Source: Croceibacterium aestuarii
GTDB lineage: Bacteria; Pseudomonadota; Alphaproteobacteria; Sphingomonadales; Sphingomonadaceae
DNA length: 64,000 nt
Reading direction: 5' to 3'
Assembly: GCF_030657335.1 (NCBI RefSeq)
Contig: NZ_CP131039.1
Span: forward strand, 558,001 to 622,000
Shown here: positions 46,498-55,065 of the stretch, one piece after another
How positions within the stretch are numbered: position 1 is the stretch's first letter
Layout: every line of letters starts with the position of its first letter
Made by a program: the position numbers and the translations under genes
Notes under the pieces: model-generated
Told to the model about the DNA's origin: nothing
The model's database searches: none
The model's input: the letters and a program-made list of their open reading frames with translations, nothing else

Positions 46498-47723
46498 CAG
46501 CCCTGGCCCACCGGTTCTTCAGCAACGTCGGGCGCAGGAGTATTGAGTCTGACAAGCAAGATCAGCATCAGCACAACCTGGATCGTCCGATAGGATGCCT
46601 GAGTAAAACAGAAGACCACGATCAACAGCAGAGATAGGAAGGCGAACCACTCGCCATCCAGTAGCTTGCGCAAATATACCCTCGGGGCGACCACGTAAAA
46701 GTAAAGGCCCAAGCCAATCAGCCCCATTGTCATTGCCATGTAGGCGATCGAAGAGTGGACATACCCCACAGAGGCGACGTCCGACCCTTCATTTTGCTCG
46801 AGCCCGTAATATGTCACGGACCCGGGCACTTGCCACCCGATTCCCTTGCCGAAGATTGGCGAGTCCTTGAAACTTTCGAAAGCGTACGTCCATTCCATCA
46901 GGCGGGCGCCGTTAGCATCTGAACTCAACTGTTCGAAGCGGTTGGTCAACTGGAATGACCCAAAGACGCCGAAGTAGTAGAACGCGATGACACCCACGAC
47001 TAACGCGATGATCGCTAACAAGTTGAAGTGACGGATGCGTTCAAGAAAGTAGACTAGGATCGGAACCGACATCAGGGCCATGCCCGCGCGGTATCCGATC
47101 CAGATGTAGACATAGAACATCACCAGGACGAGAAGCCACCGATAAAGTTGCTTGAGGCCGCTGTCGCAAAAGAAAAGATACGGCACCATCACAAGTGGAT
47201 AGGGGAGAACTGCGTCCACCACGTGATAAGTTAGCCGCTGCCCGAAGACATCCTGGCCAGTAAGCTGCAATACGATGGCAGTAATCAGGATGCGAGCGAG
47301 CCAGAATAGTCCAGCAACGAACAAGGCGTCGCTCAACCATTTCCTATCAAACGCTGTGAGTGGAGGAAGGAATACCGCCAGGAGGAAAAACGTGAAGGGC
47401 GCAACGCCTCGAACCCATTCGGCGACACCCCAGCCGTTGCCAAGTAGATTGAAAACACTCACCAGCGCAAAGAAGAGAAAGGCCAACATGGCGAGGGTAC
47501 GGCCATTCGTTATCACGGGGCGAACTGTAGCGATCAGATACATCATCGTGCAGACCAAAACGCCGATGAACGCTAACGTACCCAAGTTCACCCCTGGGAC
47601 GTAACTCATGAATGACGAAGCAATGACGAGAATCCCAAACGGTTTCACGCCCGGACTGGTCAATACAACGGGTGCGAGAGTCGCCGGGACGGGGGGGAGC
47701 TGGTCGCTAGCCGCCATCTGCAT
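46497..47723 (-). CDS. Wzy-like polymerase / O-antigen ligase-related membrane protein
   Basis: A protein of about 408 residues with ten or more hydrophobic helices and a central loop region. The segment IGYRAGMALMSVPILVYFLER and the periplasmic loop FKDSPIFGKGIGWQVPGS, followed by YVHSSIAYMAMTMGLIGLGL, match the loose pattern of polymerases (R-x-G and H-S in the last loops). A candidate repeat-unit polymerase, in contrast to the ligase-like protein at 35944. Start codon uncertain (ATG at 47723 or 47717). It overlaps the acyltransferase end. Confidence 0.7.
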   Translation of the reverse strand: MQMAASDQLPPVPATLAPVVLTSPGVKPFGILVIASSFMSYVPGVNLGTLAFIGVLVCTMMYLIATVRPVITNGRTLAMLAFLFFALVSVFNLLGNGWGVAEWVRGVAPFTFFLLAVFLPPLTAFDRKWLSDALFVAGLFWLARILITAIVLQLTGQDVFGQRLTYHVVDAVLPYPLVMVPYLFFCDSGLKQLYRWLLVLVMFYVYIWIGYRAGMALMSVPILVYFLERIRHFNLLAIIALVVGVIAFYYFGVFGSFQLTNRFEQLSSDANGARLMEWTYAFESFKDSPIFGKGIGWQVPGSVTYYGLEQNEGSDVASVGYVHSSIAYMAMTMGLIGLGLYFYVVAPRVYLRKLLDGEWFAFLSLLLIVVFCFTQASYRTIQVVLMLILLVRLNTPAPDVAEEPVGQG

Positions 47724-48183
47724 TTGATCTAATCGCCTTGTATCCAGGTTCGGTCGTTCCAACGACCCTGGCTGGGGCCCCTACAATGACTGAATATGGA
47801 GGAAAAGACTGCAATACCACAGAATTTGCGCCGATGACCGAATTGGATCCGATCTCAATATCGCCAAGGACCTTTGCACCTGAAGCAATGTAGACGTCAT
47901 CGCCTATCCTTGGCGCAAGGTTTCGCTTCCGGCCAACGAATGCTTCCTTTGCACCGATAGTTATGGCCTGGCCTAGAAGGCAGCGCTCACCGACGCGGGC
48001 GCCAGCATGGACGACGACGACCAGCCCCCCATAGGCTAGGCGCGTGCCCTGCCCAATGGCGCAGGAGGAGGGCAATACGCACCGGGTCAGGGCGTAATTA
48101 GCCCGGTCGATCGACTTCGCGAGTCGATGCCATCCGCGCAGGTATGCGCCGCGGCCGAAGCGATAAAGCGTCATTGCATCCAT
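47707..48183 (-). CDS. Left-handed beta-helix acetyltransferase (serine-acetyltransferase-like)
   Basis: A 158-residue hexapeptide-repeat protein. Repeats IGQGTRLAYGGLVVVVHAGARV, then IGDDVYIASGAKVLGDIEIGSNSVIGANSVV, ending SVIVGAPARVVG, as in CysE/WcaB-type O-acetyltransferases. It probably acetylates a sugar of the polymer or a precursor. The ATG at 48183 has GAAAGG six bases upstream; the ATG at 48174 overlaps the flippase stop. Short length argues against biosynthetic CysE. Confidence 0.83.
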   Translation of the reverse strand: MDAMTLYRFGRGAYLRGWHRLAKSIDRANYALTRCVLPSSCAIGQGTRLAYGGLVVVVHAGARVGERCLLGQAITIGAKEAFVGRKRNLAPRIGDDVYIASGAKVLGDIEIGSNSVIGANSVVLQSFPPYSVIVGAPARVVGTTEPGYKAIRSNADGG

Positions 48184-49547
48184 TGCCAGCCTTTCACGAA
48201 TAGTGTGCTTAGCGCAAGAAGGCCTAAAAGGGCGGTGACGGCCAATGCCGTGCCACTGGAAAGCGCGATAGCCAGCCCGACGCCAGTAAGACAAGTCGCG
48301 ACGAGGGCCGAACGAAGAAAGTCCCTGGCGAACACGGTCGCGAGAAAGGTGGGGTAAAGCGACATACCGCCGAGTAAAGCATAAGCGTAGTCGGTTAGGT
48401 AAGTCGCGAAAAGGAGGAATCCCGCTATGGCGGCGGACCAGACGCCCACTCCGATTCCCACTACCTCGACGCCGCGGCGATGAATAAGAATCTTCTCGAA
48501 AATCGAACTGAATAATATGGTTGGATAGAGCGCGACAGCCACATAATATATGTGACTGCCCTTCGCGACGCCCCAATATGCGACGGCGACATCGGCACAT
48601 AGCCACGCGAAGCCTAGAGCGGCGAGAACGGGAGCAAATGGCGAAATGCTGACCATCAGGTCTCTCGGGCCAGATATGCCGCGGCTAATCCCATAGAGCG
48701 CCTTGGAATTGATCGGGCTTAGCGTGTAGCCGAGCACTGCAAAAGTCGTGAAGAGGCGCAAGACGCCCAATTCCCGATCTGTAAGCTGAAACGATGCCGC
48801 CAGAACGGCTCCATATGTTACCACAATCTGGAAGCCGGCGAACATCAACCGCGACGGGAGCTGGCGCAACATCTGTCGGGTCCCTTCCACTGTCGTTAAT
48901 GGAACGGGCGGACTCCGCAACTTCGGCCAGGCAAGAAGGCCAAGACCCATTGCCACTCCAAGACCATTGGTAATGGTCAATGCTAGGGCCAAATCGGTTC
49001 GACCGTTCAGAAACCATACCGCGCTGACGGAGAAGTTTATGGCACCGTAAGCGACGGCATAGGACAGCTGAGCGACCGGTGTGCCGATCTGGAAACAGAG
49101 ATTGAGCACGACTGTTGAGAGGAAGACCGTGATAAAAAGCGGCAGGTCGAACGGAACGTTGGCTGCTCCCGGTACGAAGCTACGAACGGCCGCTAGGGCC
49201 GCTAGCGCGCAAGCTGCCGTTACTGTCGAGGATCGGATCAACTTGCCAGGATCTCGTTCCGCCAGGGTTGATTCCGCAATGAGGTCGACAATCCGCTGCA
49301 CGACGAACGTGAGTGCGGTGGCCCCTACAAAGGTTCCGTACACCGTCAGGCCGAATAGCAGAGGATAGCCGTAAGAGACGATCATTGCGGAGCCGATTAG
49401 TGAGAGCTGCACGATTGGCGGGAGTAACCGCTCTATCAGTTGATGCAGGCCGCTCGACGACGCACCTCTGGGAATCGGCAATGCCGACTCCAGTTTTCCG
49501 CCTTTGAGATCTTGGGGCGCTCTCTCGTGCTCGCCAGTGTGTGACAC
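48171..49547 (-). CDS. Wzx-like polysaccharide flippase
   Basis: A 458-residue protein with about twelve hydrophobic helices and no soluble domain, such as LPPIVQLSLIGSAMIVSYGY near the N-terminus and paired helices through ALAVTALLGLLALSTLF at the end. Topology and context (between transferase, polymerase and acetyltransferase genes) fit the MATE/MVF-fold lipid-linked repeat-unit exporter. The sequence is weakly conserved in this class, so the assignment is contextual. GTG start at 49547 with AAGGG upstream; it is divergent from the sugar transferase. Confidence 0.65.
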   Translation of the reverse strand: MSHTGEHERAPQDLKGGKLESALPIPRGASSSGLHQLIERLLPPIVQLSLIGSAMIVSYGYPLLFGLTVYGTFVGATALTFVVQRIVDLIAESTLAERDPGKLIRSSTVTAACALAALAAVRSFVPGAANVPFDLPLFITVFLSTVVLNLCFQIGTPVAQLSYAVAYGAINFSVSAVWFLNGRTDLALALTITNGLGVAMGLGLLAWPKLRSPPVPLTTVEGTRQMLRQLPSRLMFAGFQIVVTYGAVLAASFQLTDRELGVLRLFTTFAVLGYTLSPINSKALYGISRGISGPRDLMVSISPFAPVLAALGFAWLCADVAVAYWGVAKGSHIYYVAVALYPTILFSSIFEKILIHRRGVEVVGIGVGVWSAAIAGFLLFATYLTDYAYALLGGMSLYPTFLATVFARDFLRSALVATCLTGVGLAIALSSGTALAVTALLGLLALSTLFVKGWQWMQ

Positions 49548-49766
49548 GGAACCCTTCGAGTACGGTTCGCGGCGCCTTCGGCACCGTCAACGTCCGCTAA
49601 CCGAGCGGCCCTAACAAAGGCTCCTCTCCTTGACCAGCGCAAATCCCGAGCCGCCCGAAACTTACGCTGCATGCCCTTAAGGCCGCGGGGGGTGACGTCA
49701 TTTCTCGTAACCGTCGACAATGGACAAGTACCCATGTCGCGTCTAAGTCGTCGTAAGGAGAAGCTT

Positions 49767-51077
49767 GTGGGCATGTATTTGGGTACGAGTATTCGCGCTG
49801 TACTGCGCGATAGGGAGCCGTCGCGCCCTTCCCGATTTTATGCCAGATTCACATTCGAGTTGCTCGGCGGTCTATGTCTTTCAGTGCTGGTTCCAAGCGC
49901 TGTCGGGGCCGCCTTCGTGAGCGGTTTTCTCGAGCAGGCGACTGCGATCAACACCATCGTTGCACTGACGTTGGCATACGTTTCATCGATGTTAGTGATG
50001 CGCACCATGCGCGGATTTCCAGGGGTGGAGCCCGACACATACCTCCTACCGGCATTCGGCATTGTTTATGCGAGCATTGTCGTGGCCATGGTGCTGCTTC
50101 GTTTCGAATACAGCCGCATTCTCCTGATCTCAGGAATCTTGCTGGGCATGTCGTGGAGTTACTTCGTAGCGATAGCTCGGTCGCGCACAAAAACGTATCG
50201 CATCGGAATTATCGATTACGGTGACCTGCATGATATTGCGGAAATCAAGCGCGTGAAATGGCATCGCGTGACCGAGCCCACAGATGTCGCCGACCTTCAT
50301 CTCGACGCCTTAGTAGCCGACTTCAGCGCAGACATCCCGGATCACTGGGAGGCTGCAATTGCGGAATTCGTCCTTCAAGGTTTACCTGCCTACCATGTTA
50401 AACAACTTAAGGAATCGCTAACGGGTATGGTGGAACTCGAACACTTGTCGGTCAACAGTGTCGGATCCCTCACTCCCACCCTTGCATATTTCCACCTCAA
50501 ACGAATTATCGACTGGATTTTGGCCGCTGTCCTGCTGGGGCCATTGCTCCCTGTGATGCTACTGGTCGCCGTGGCTGTGAAGCTCGACTCTTCGGGGCCA
50601 GCCATCTTCCGCCAGATTCGTGTGGGGTATCGCGGTCGCCCCTTTACTGTCTACAAGTTTAGGACAATGTACGCCAAGAGCGTACACACGGATCCAAAGC
50701 TGGCGGCCCAGACACAACATGGCGATCCGCGTATCACGCGGCTTGGACGCCTGTTACGCGCAAGCCGGCTCGACGAATTGCCGCAAGTTTTCAATATTCT
50801 CAAAGGCGAAATGAGCTGGATCGGACCGCGCCCGGAAGCGGCGATTCTGGCTGAATGGTATGAGCGAGAAATACCGTTCTTCCGATACCGCTATGTCGTA
50901 TTGCCGGGTATCACCGGCTGGGCTCAAGTCAATCAGGGTCACGTGGTGGAAGTGGCCGACGTGACCGGCAAACTTCATCACGATTTCTATTATATTACTC
51001 GCTTCTCCGCCGCGCTGGACTTGCTCATCATCTTCCGCACCATCCAGACAATGGTCAGCGGACGCGGCCATCGCTAG
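49767..51077 (+). CDS. Initiating undecaprenyl-phosphate sugar transferase (WcaJ/GumD family)
   Basis: A 436-residue protein that transfers the first sugar-1-phosphate to undecaprenyl phosphate. Four hydrophobic helices lie in the N-terminal part (up to about residue 130), a CoA-binding-like middle domain follows, then the bacterial sugar transferase domain from about residue 255: KRIIDWILAAVLLGPLLP, YKFRTMYAKS, ASRLDELPQVFNILKGEM, SWIGPRPE. GTG at 49767 is chosen because AAGGAG lies six bases upstream; ATG at 49734 is the alternative. The sugar specificity cannot be read from sequence. Confidence 0.92.
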   Translation: MGMYLGTSIRAVLRDREPSRPSRFYARFTFELLGGLCLSVLVPSAVGAAFVSGFLEQATAINTIVALTLAYVSSMLVMRTMRGFPGVEPDTYLLPAFGIVYASIVVAMVLLRFEYSRILLISGILLGMSWSYFVAIARSRTKTYRIGIIDYGDLHDIAEIKRVKWHRVTEPTDVADLHLDALVADFSADIPDHWEAAIAEFVLQGLPAYHVKQLKESLTGMVELEHLSVNSVGSLTPTLAYFHLKRIIDWILAAVLLGPLLPVMLLVAVAVKLDSSGPAIFRQIRVGYRGRPFTVYKFRTMYAKSVHTDPKLAAQTQHGDPRITRLGRLLRASRLDELPQVFNILKGEMSWIGPRPEAAILAEWYEREIPFFRYRYVVLPGITGWAQVNQGHVVEVADVTGKLHHDFYYITRFSAALDLLIIFRTIQTMVSGRGHR

Positions 51078-51080
51078 ATC

Positions 51081-52208
51081 TTAGTTGGCTCCTGCAAGCA
51101 AATCAGCTATCCTTTGCGCGGCGTGACCGTCACCGAAGGGATTGTGTGAGCGGGCCATTTCGCCGTATGCAACTACATCGTCCAACAGCCGTTCGGCTTC
51201 GGCCACGATTGCGTTCGCCTCAGTGCCAACCAGCTTCGCCGTTCCCGCCTCCACCCCCTCAGGCCGTTCCGTCGTTGAGCGCATTACTAAGACGGGCTTG
51301 CCGAGCGCTGGCGCCTCTTCCTGAACGCCCCCGCTGTCGGTCAGGATCAGCGTGGAGAGACGAAGCAAGTGGGCGAAGTGGGGATAGTCGAGAGGCTCTA
51401 TCATGGCGACGTTGTCGAGCCCAGCCAGCCGGTTGTTCATGACCTTGCGGACGTTGGGATTGAGATGAACGGGAAAGATTAGGGCGACGTCGTTTCGTTG
51501 TGCCAAGCGGCGAATTGCGCTGGCGATGTTTTCCATGCCCTCGCCGAAGTTTTCCCTCCGGTGCGTCGTGATGCCGATTATCCGTTTACCTTTGAAACGC
51601 GCTTCAATGTCGGCCAGGCCAGCTGCAAGCGAGGGGTCGCGCTCTATCCGACCCGTAATCCAGTGAAGTGCATCGATGACGGTGTTTCCGGTCACATAAA
51701 CCCTGGAGGGATTCACATTTTCGCGCCGCAGTGCCGCTGCAGCAGTTTCGGTTGGGGCGCAGTTGAGCGCAGCAATAGTTCCAATGATCTTGCGATTTAC
51801 CTCTTCCGGCCAGGGGTGGTGGATATTTCCGCTGCGCAGTCCCGCCTCGACATGGCAAACAGGAATTTTGCGATAGTAGGCCGACAAAGCTCCGACCATG
51901 GCTGTGGCCGTGTCACCCTGCACGATTACCCAATCAGGGCTTTCCGCATCCATAACCCGGCCCAGTTCGACAAGCAGCGTGGCGGTAAGTTGATCAAGCG
52001 ATTGATCCGGCTTCATCACGTCAAGATCGTGATCCGGCGCAATTGAAGCAATCTCTAGAACTTGATCGAGCATTGCACGATGCTGCGCACTGACGCAGAC
52101 CCTGCTAGCGAACCTGCCATCGCCGCCAAGCGTGTGTAATAACGGAAAGAGTTTGATCGCTTCTGGCCGCGTTCCGAAGATCGTCAGGGTTTTTATAGCT
52201 CGCTGCAT
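51081..52208 (-). CDS. wecB: UDP-N-acetylglucosamine 2-epimerase (copy 1, island side)
   Basis: Interconverts UDP-GlcNAc and UDP-ManNAc (non-hydrolysing type). The 375 residues show IFGTRPEAIKLFPL, HVEAGLRSGNIHHPWPEE, THRRENFGEG, and SDSGG-like TDSGGVQEEAPALGKP near residue 300. About 80% identical by eye to the second copy at 53792-54913, but with lower GC and different codon choices. Supplies the substrate for WecC encoded at 34450-35697. Convergent with the sugar transferase, three bases apart. Upstream lies only relic sequence. Confidence 0.94.
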   Translation of the reverse strand: MQRAIKTLTIFGTRPEAIKLFPLLHTLGGDGRFASRVCVSAQHRAMLDQVLEIASIAPDHDLDVMKPDQSLDQLTATLLVELGRVMDAESPDWVIVQGDTATAMVGALSAYYRKIPVCHVEAGLRSGNIHHPWPEEVNRKIIGTIAALNCAPTETAAAALRRENVNPSRVYVTGNTVIDALHWITGRIERDPSLAAGLADIEARFKGKRIIGITTHRRENFGEGMENIASAIRRLAQRNDVALIFPVHLNPNVRKVMNNRLAGLDNVAMIEPLDYPHFAHLLRLSTLILTDSGGVQEEAPALGKPVLVMRSTTERPEGVEAGTAKLVGTEANAIVAEAERLLDDVVAYGEMARSHNPFGDGHAAQRIADLLAGAN

Positions 52209-52390
52209 GAACTGGCCTTGTTGCTTTCTCGTCGAGATGGAAGGGCTGCAACGGATGTTTGGACAAATTGTCAACCCTTTACCGGTTACTTTCGACGATG
52301 GATGTCTAGAGGACTCTCATATTCCAAGTGGCAACTCTTCTCTTGCACTTTCAGGACGAAAAACCACGGAGGACGCAATGAGGGTGGCAA

Positions 52391-52611
52391 GACACCGGAC
52401 ACGATTCTGTCGTGGTCCCAGTCGAGTGCCACTGTGGCCCGTCGACGAACTCGAACGAATCCTCGCGAACAGCGATTGCGAATAAGGGGGTCTCGGAGGT
52501 CCCAAACTCGGATTTCCTCCGCGCGCGCATGAGGCGGTCGGCAATTTCAAGGGCCGACAGGATCGTCATCGGCCCCAGTGATGACTTTGACTCGGAAATG
52601 ATGGCGAGAGG
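52391..52611 (+). pseudogene. Relic of a UDP-glucose-type dehydrogenase gene (internal fragment, frameshifted)
   Basis: Reading two plus-strand frames recovers an internal piece of UDP-glucose dehydrogenase. Frame 2 gives DSVVV (52403-52417), frame 1 gives VPLWPVDELERILANSDC (from 52426), and frame 2 again gives GVSEVPNSDFLR and RADRIVIGPSDDFDSEMM (52490-52605). These line up in order with the intact ugd at 55066: DAVVV, VPVGTGDEVERIIAASGC, RVSVVSNPEFLR and RPDRIVIGAEDDFARETM. At least two frameshifts and a stop prevent expression, and both ends of the gene are gone. Confidence 0.75.
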
Positions 52612-52629
52612 TCTATCGGTCGCTGTTTC

Positions 52630-52698
52630 TCAACATATAGGTAGGCCGATGTAGCCGAGCCCGATGACCGAGACTTGCGGTAGGTTCTCGCCGCGCAT
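52630..52698 (-). pseudogene. Relic of a wecC-type dehydrogenase gene (first 22 codons)
   Basis: On the minus strand an ATG at 52698 opens MRGENLPQVSVIGLGYIGLP and then reads Ile-Cys-stop. SVIGLGYIGLP is the N-terminal dinucleotide-binding motif of WecC-type dehydrogenases and matches CMVGLGYIGLPTA of the intact wecC at 34450-35697. Nothing of the remaining 390 or so residues follows. Together with the ugd fragment facing it, this indicates a recombination endpoint between 52612 and 52640. Confidence 0.75.
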
Positions 52699-52786
52699 GA
52701 AGACTTTCCGTTGGATTGCGTGTGCCGCATCCCCTAGGCGCGGGACGGTAAAGATACCGGTAATGCTGCTGCATTAGAGGGCGCAT

Positions 52787-53791
52787 ATGCAAGTTCTGGT
52801 CACAGGGGCGGCAGGATTCATCGGCGCGGCGGTGTGCGAGCGCCTGCTGGCGCGCGGCGACCGGGTCACCGGGATCGACAACCTCAACAACTATTATCCT
52901 GTCAGCCTCAAGGAAGACCGCGTGGCCCGGATCAGGGCGGCCGCTGGCGGCGAGCGCTTCGATTTCCGGCAGCTCGATTTCAGCAGGATGGACGCGTTGA
53001 GCGGCGGCCTGGCCGATTGCGAATTCGAACGGGTGGTCCATCTCGGCGCCCAGCCGGGGGTGCGCTATTCGCTGGAGAATCCGCACGCCTACCTCGAGGC
53101 CAACCTCGCCGGGCACCTCAACATGCTCGAACTGGCGCGTGCGCGGCAGCCCGAGCACATGGTCTATGCCAGTTCGAGCTCGGTCTACGGCGGCAACGAG
53201 AAGGTGCCGTTTTCCGTCTCCGATCGCGTCGACCACCCCTATTCGCTCTACGCGGCGACCAAGAAGGCCGACGAGCTGATGAGCGAGACCTACGCCCATC
53301 TCTACCGCCTGCCGCAGACCGGCCTCAGGTTCTTCACGGTCTACGGCCCGTGGGGGCGCCCCGACATGATGCCGTGGATATTCACCGCGAAGATCCTCGC
53401 CGGTGAGCCGATCCCGGTGTTCAACAACGGCAAGATGCGGCGCGACTTCACCTATATCGATGACATCGTCAGCGGGGTCGTCGCCAGCCTCGATCACGCC
53501 CCGGCCGACGACGGCAGCGAGAAGCCCGGCGGCAGCCTCGCCCCGCACGCGATCTACAACATAGGCAACAATCGTCCCGAGCAACTGCTCGACGTCATCG
53601 GCGTGATTGAGAAGGCCTGCGGCCGCAAGGCGGTTCTCGACATGCAGCCGATGCAGCCGGGCGACGTGACGCAAACCTACGCCGATATCGACGCGATCCA
53701 GGCCGACCTCGGCTTCGCCCCCACAACGCCTGTCGAAGTAGGTTTCCCGCGCTTTGTGGAGTGGTTCAGGGCCTATCACGGCCTTGGCTGA
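52787..53791 (+). CDS. UDP-glucuronate 4-epimerase-type NAD-dependent epimerase
   Basis: A 334-residue short-chain dehydrogenase-type epimerase: GAAGFIGAAVCERLL at the N-terminus, HLGAQPGVRYSLENP, SSSSVYGG and the catalytic SLYAATKKADELM Tyr-x3-Lys, then GPWGRPDMMPWIF and the late RRDFTYIDDIV. NNYYPVSLKEDR and the PWGRPDMM loop are typical of UDP-GlcA 4-epimerases (LspL/WbnF). It would turn the product of Ugd into UDP-galacturonic acid. Native GC. Tail-to-tail with wecB copy 2 with no intervening base. Confidence 0.9.
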   Translation: MQVLVTGAAGFIGAAVCERLLARGDRVTGIDNLNNYYPVSLKEDRVARIRAAAGGERFDFRQLDFSRMDALSGGLADCEFERVVHLGAQPGVRYSLENPHAYLEANLAGHLNMLELARARQPEHMVYASSSSVYGGNEKVPFSVSDRVDHPYSLYAATKKADELMSETYAHLYRLPQTGLRFFTVYGPWGRPDMMPWIFTAKILAGEPIPVFNNGKMRRDFTYIDDIVSGVVASLDHAPADDGSEKPGGSLAPHAIYNIGNNRPEQLLDVIGVIEKACGRKAVLDMQPMQPGDVTQTYADIDAIQADLGFAPTTPVEVGFPRFVEWFRAYHGLG

Positions 53792-54913
53792 TCAGCTCGC
53801 GAGCAGATCGGCGATCCGGGCCGCGCTTCGCCCGTCTCCGAAGGGGTTGTGGGCCCGCGCCATGGCCGTGTAGGCGGCTTCGTCGTCGAGCAGGCGCTCG
53901 GCCTCCGCCACGATGCGGTCGGCATCGGTGCCGACGAGCTTCGCCGTTCCCGCCTCGACCCCTTCGGGCCGCTCTGTCGTCTCGCGCATGACCAGCACCG
54001 GCTTGCCGAGCGCGGGCGCCTCCTCTTGAACGCCGCCGCTGTCGGTCAGCATCAGGGTCGAGATCGCGATCAGCCGCGCGAAGTGCGGATAGTCGAGCGG
54101 TTCGATCAGGGCGACGTTGTCCAAATCGGCGAGCCGCTCATTCATCACCTTGCGCACGTTGGGGTTGAGATGGACCGGCAAGACCAGCGCCACATCGCCG
54201 CGTGCGGCGAGGCGGCGGATGGCCCCGGCGATTCCCTCCATTCCTTCGCCGAAGTTCTCACGGCGGTGGCTGGTGACCCCGATGATGCGCTTGCCGGCAA
54301 ATCGCGCCTCGATATCGGCCAGGCCTGCGGCGAGCCCCGGATCGGCCTCGACCCGCACAACGATCCAGTGGAGCGCGTCGATCACCGTATTGCCGGTGAC
54401 GTGGATGGTCGCGGGATCGACATTCTCGCGCCGCAGCGCCGCCGCCGAAGTCTCCGTCGGCGCGCAATGCAGCGCGGCGATCGTGCCGATGATCTTGCGG
54501 TTCACCTCCTCGGGCCAGGGATGATGGATGTTGCCGCTCCTCAGCCCCGCCTCGACGTGGCACACAGGAATCTTGCGGTAGTAGGCGGCGAGCGCCCCGG
54601 CCATCGCGGTGGCGGTGTCGCCCTGCACAACGACCCAGTCGGGCCGCTCTTCATCCATCACCCGGCCAAGGCCGATGAGCAGCGCCGCGGTGAGCCCGTC
54701 GAGGGTCTGGTCGGGCTGCATCAAGTCGAGGTCATGATCGGGCGCGATCCCCGCGATCTGCAGCACCTGGTCGAGCATTCCGCGGTGCTGCGCGCTGACG
54801 CAGACGCGGCTGTCGAAGCGCCTATCTGCCTCGAGCGCGTGGACCAGCGGGAATAGCTTGATCGCCTCAGGCCGGGTGCCAAAGACAGTAAGGGTGCGTT
54901 TGCGGCCGCTCAT
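53792..54913 (-). CDS. wecB: UDP-N-acetylglucosamine 2-epimerase (copy 2, chromosomal side)
   Basis: A 373-residue paralogue of the enzyme at 51081-52208, with the same motifs (FGTRPEAIKLFPLVH, HVEAGLRSGNIHHPW, SHRRENFGEG, TDSGGVQEEAPALGKP). High-GC codon use typical of the surrounding chromosome. Whether both are needed is unclear; copy 2 may be the ancestral one. Divergent from ugd and convergent with the epimerase. Confidence 0.94.
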   Translation of the reverse strand: MSGRKRTLTVFGTRPEAIKLFPLVHALEADRRFDSRVCVSAQHRGMLDQVLQIAGIAPDHDLDLMQPDQTLDGLTAALLIGLGRVMDEERPDWVVVQGDTATAMAGALAAYYRKIPVCHVEAGLRSGNIHHPWPEEVNRKIIGTIAALHCAPTETSAAALRRENVDPATIHVTGNTVIDALHWIVVRVEADPGLAAGLADIEARFAGKRIIGVTSHRRENFGEGMEGIAGAIRRLAARGDVALVLPVHLNPNVRKVMNERLADLDNVALIEPLDYPHFARLIAISTLMLTDSGGVQEEAPALGKPVLVMRETTERPEGVEAGTAKLVGTDADRIVAEAERLLDDEAAYTAMARAHNPFGDGRSAARIADLLAS

Positions 54914-55065
54914 CCAGCCGCCCTTAGCCCAATTCGGTTAATCGCGCGCTTACTTTGCCCGCTCGGGCGGGAATTGCTTCAGACATCGTTTGACGATAGC
55001 GCACACCAACTTCTCTCGCGCAACTGCGGGTGAGCGAGCTCCTGGCGCTAAACGGACGGAATTTC

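Larger units (their letters stand above)
34442..52786. other. Surface-polysaccharide locus of lower GC, ending in a scar of gene relics
   Basis: From just after fabI to the epimerase gene the base composition drops (sampled 60-base blocks: 62% at 36361, 57% at 47041, 48% at 52321) compared with about 65% or more in flanking housekeeping genes. The content is a coherent capsule/exopolysaccharide set with genes on both strands. A compact graveyard of two broken dehydrogenase genes marks its right edge. Acquisition or allelic replacement by recombination is inferred; no transposase or integrase is seen inside. Confidence 0.65.

Noticed and set aside
34442-52786. Transposase or integrase inside the polysaccharide locus
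   Set aside because: No such coding sequence, terminal inverted repeats or target duplications were found; exchange by homologous recombination fits better.
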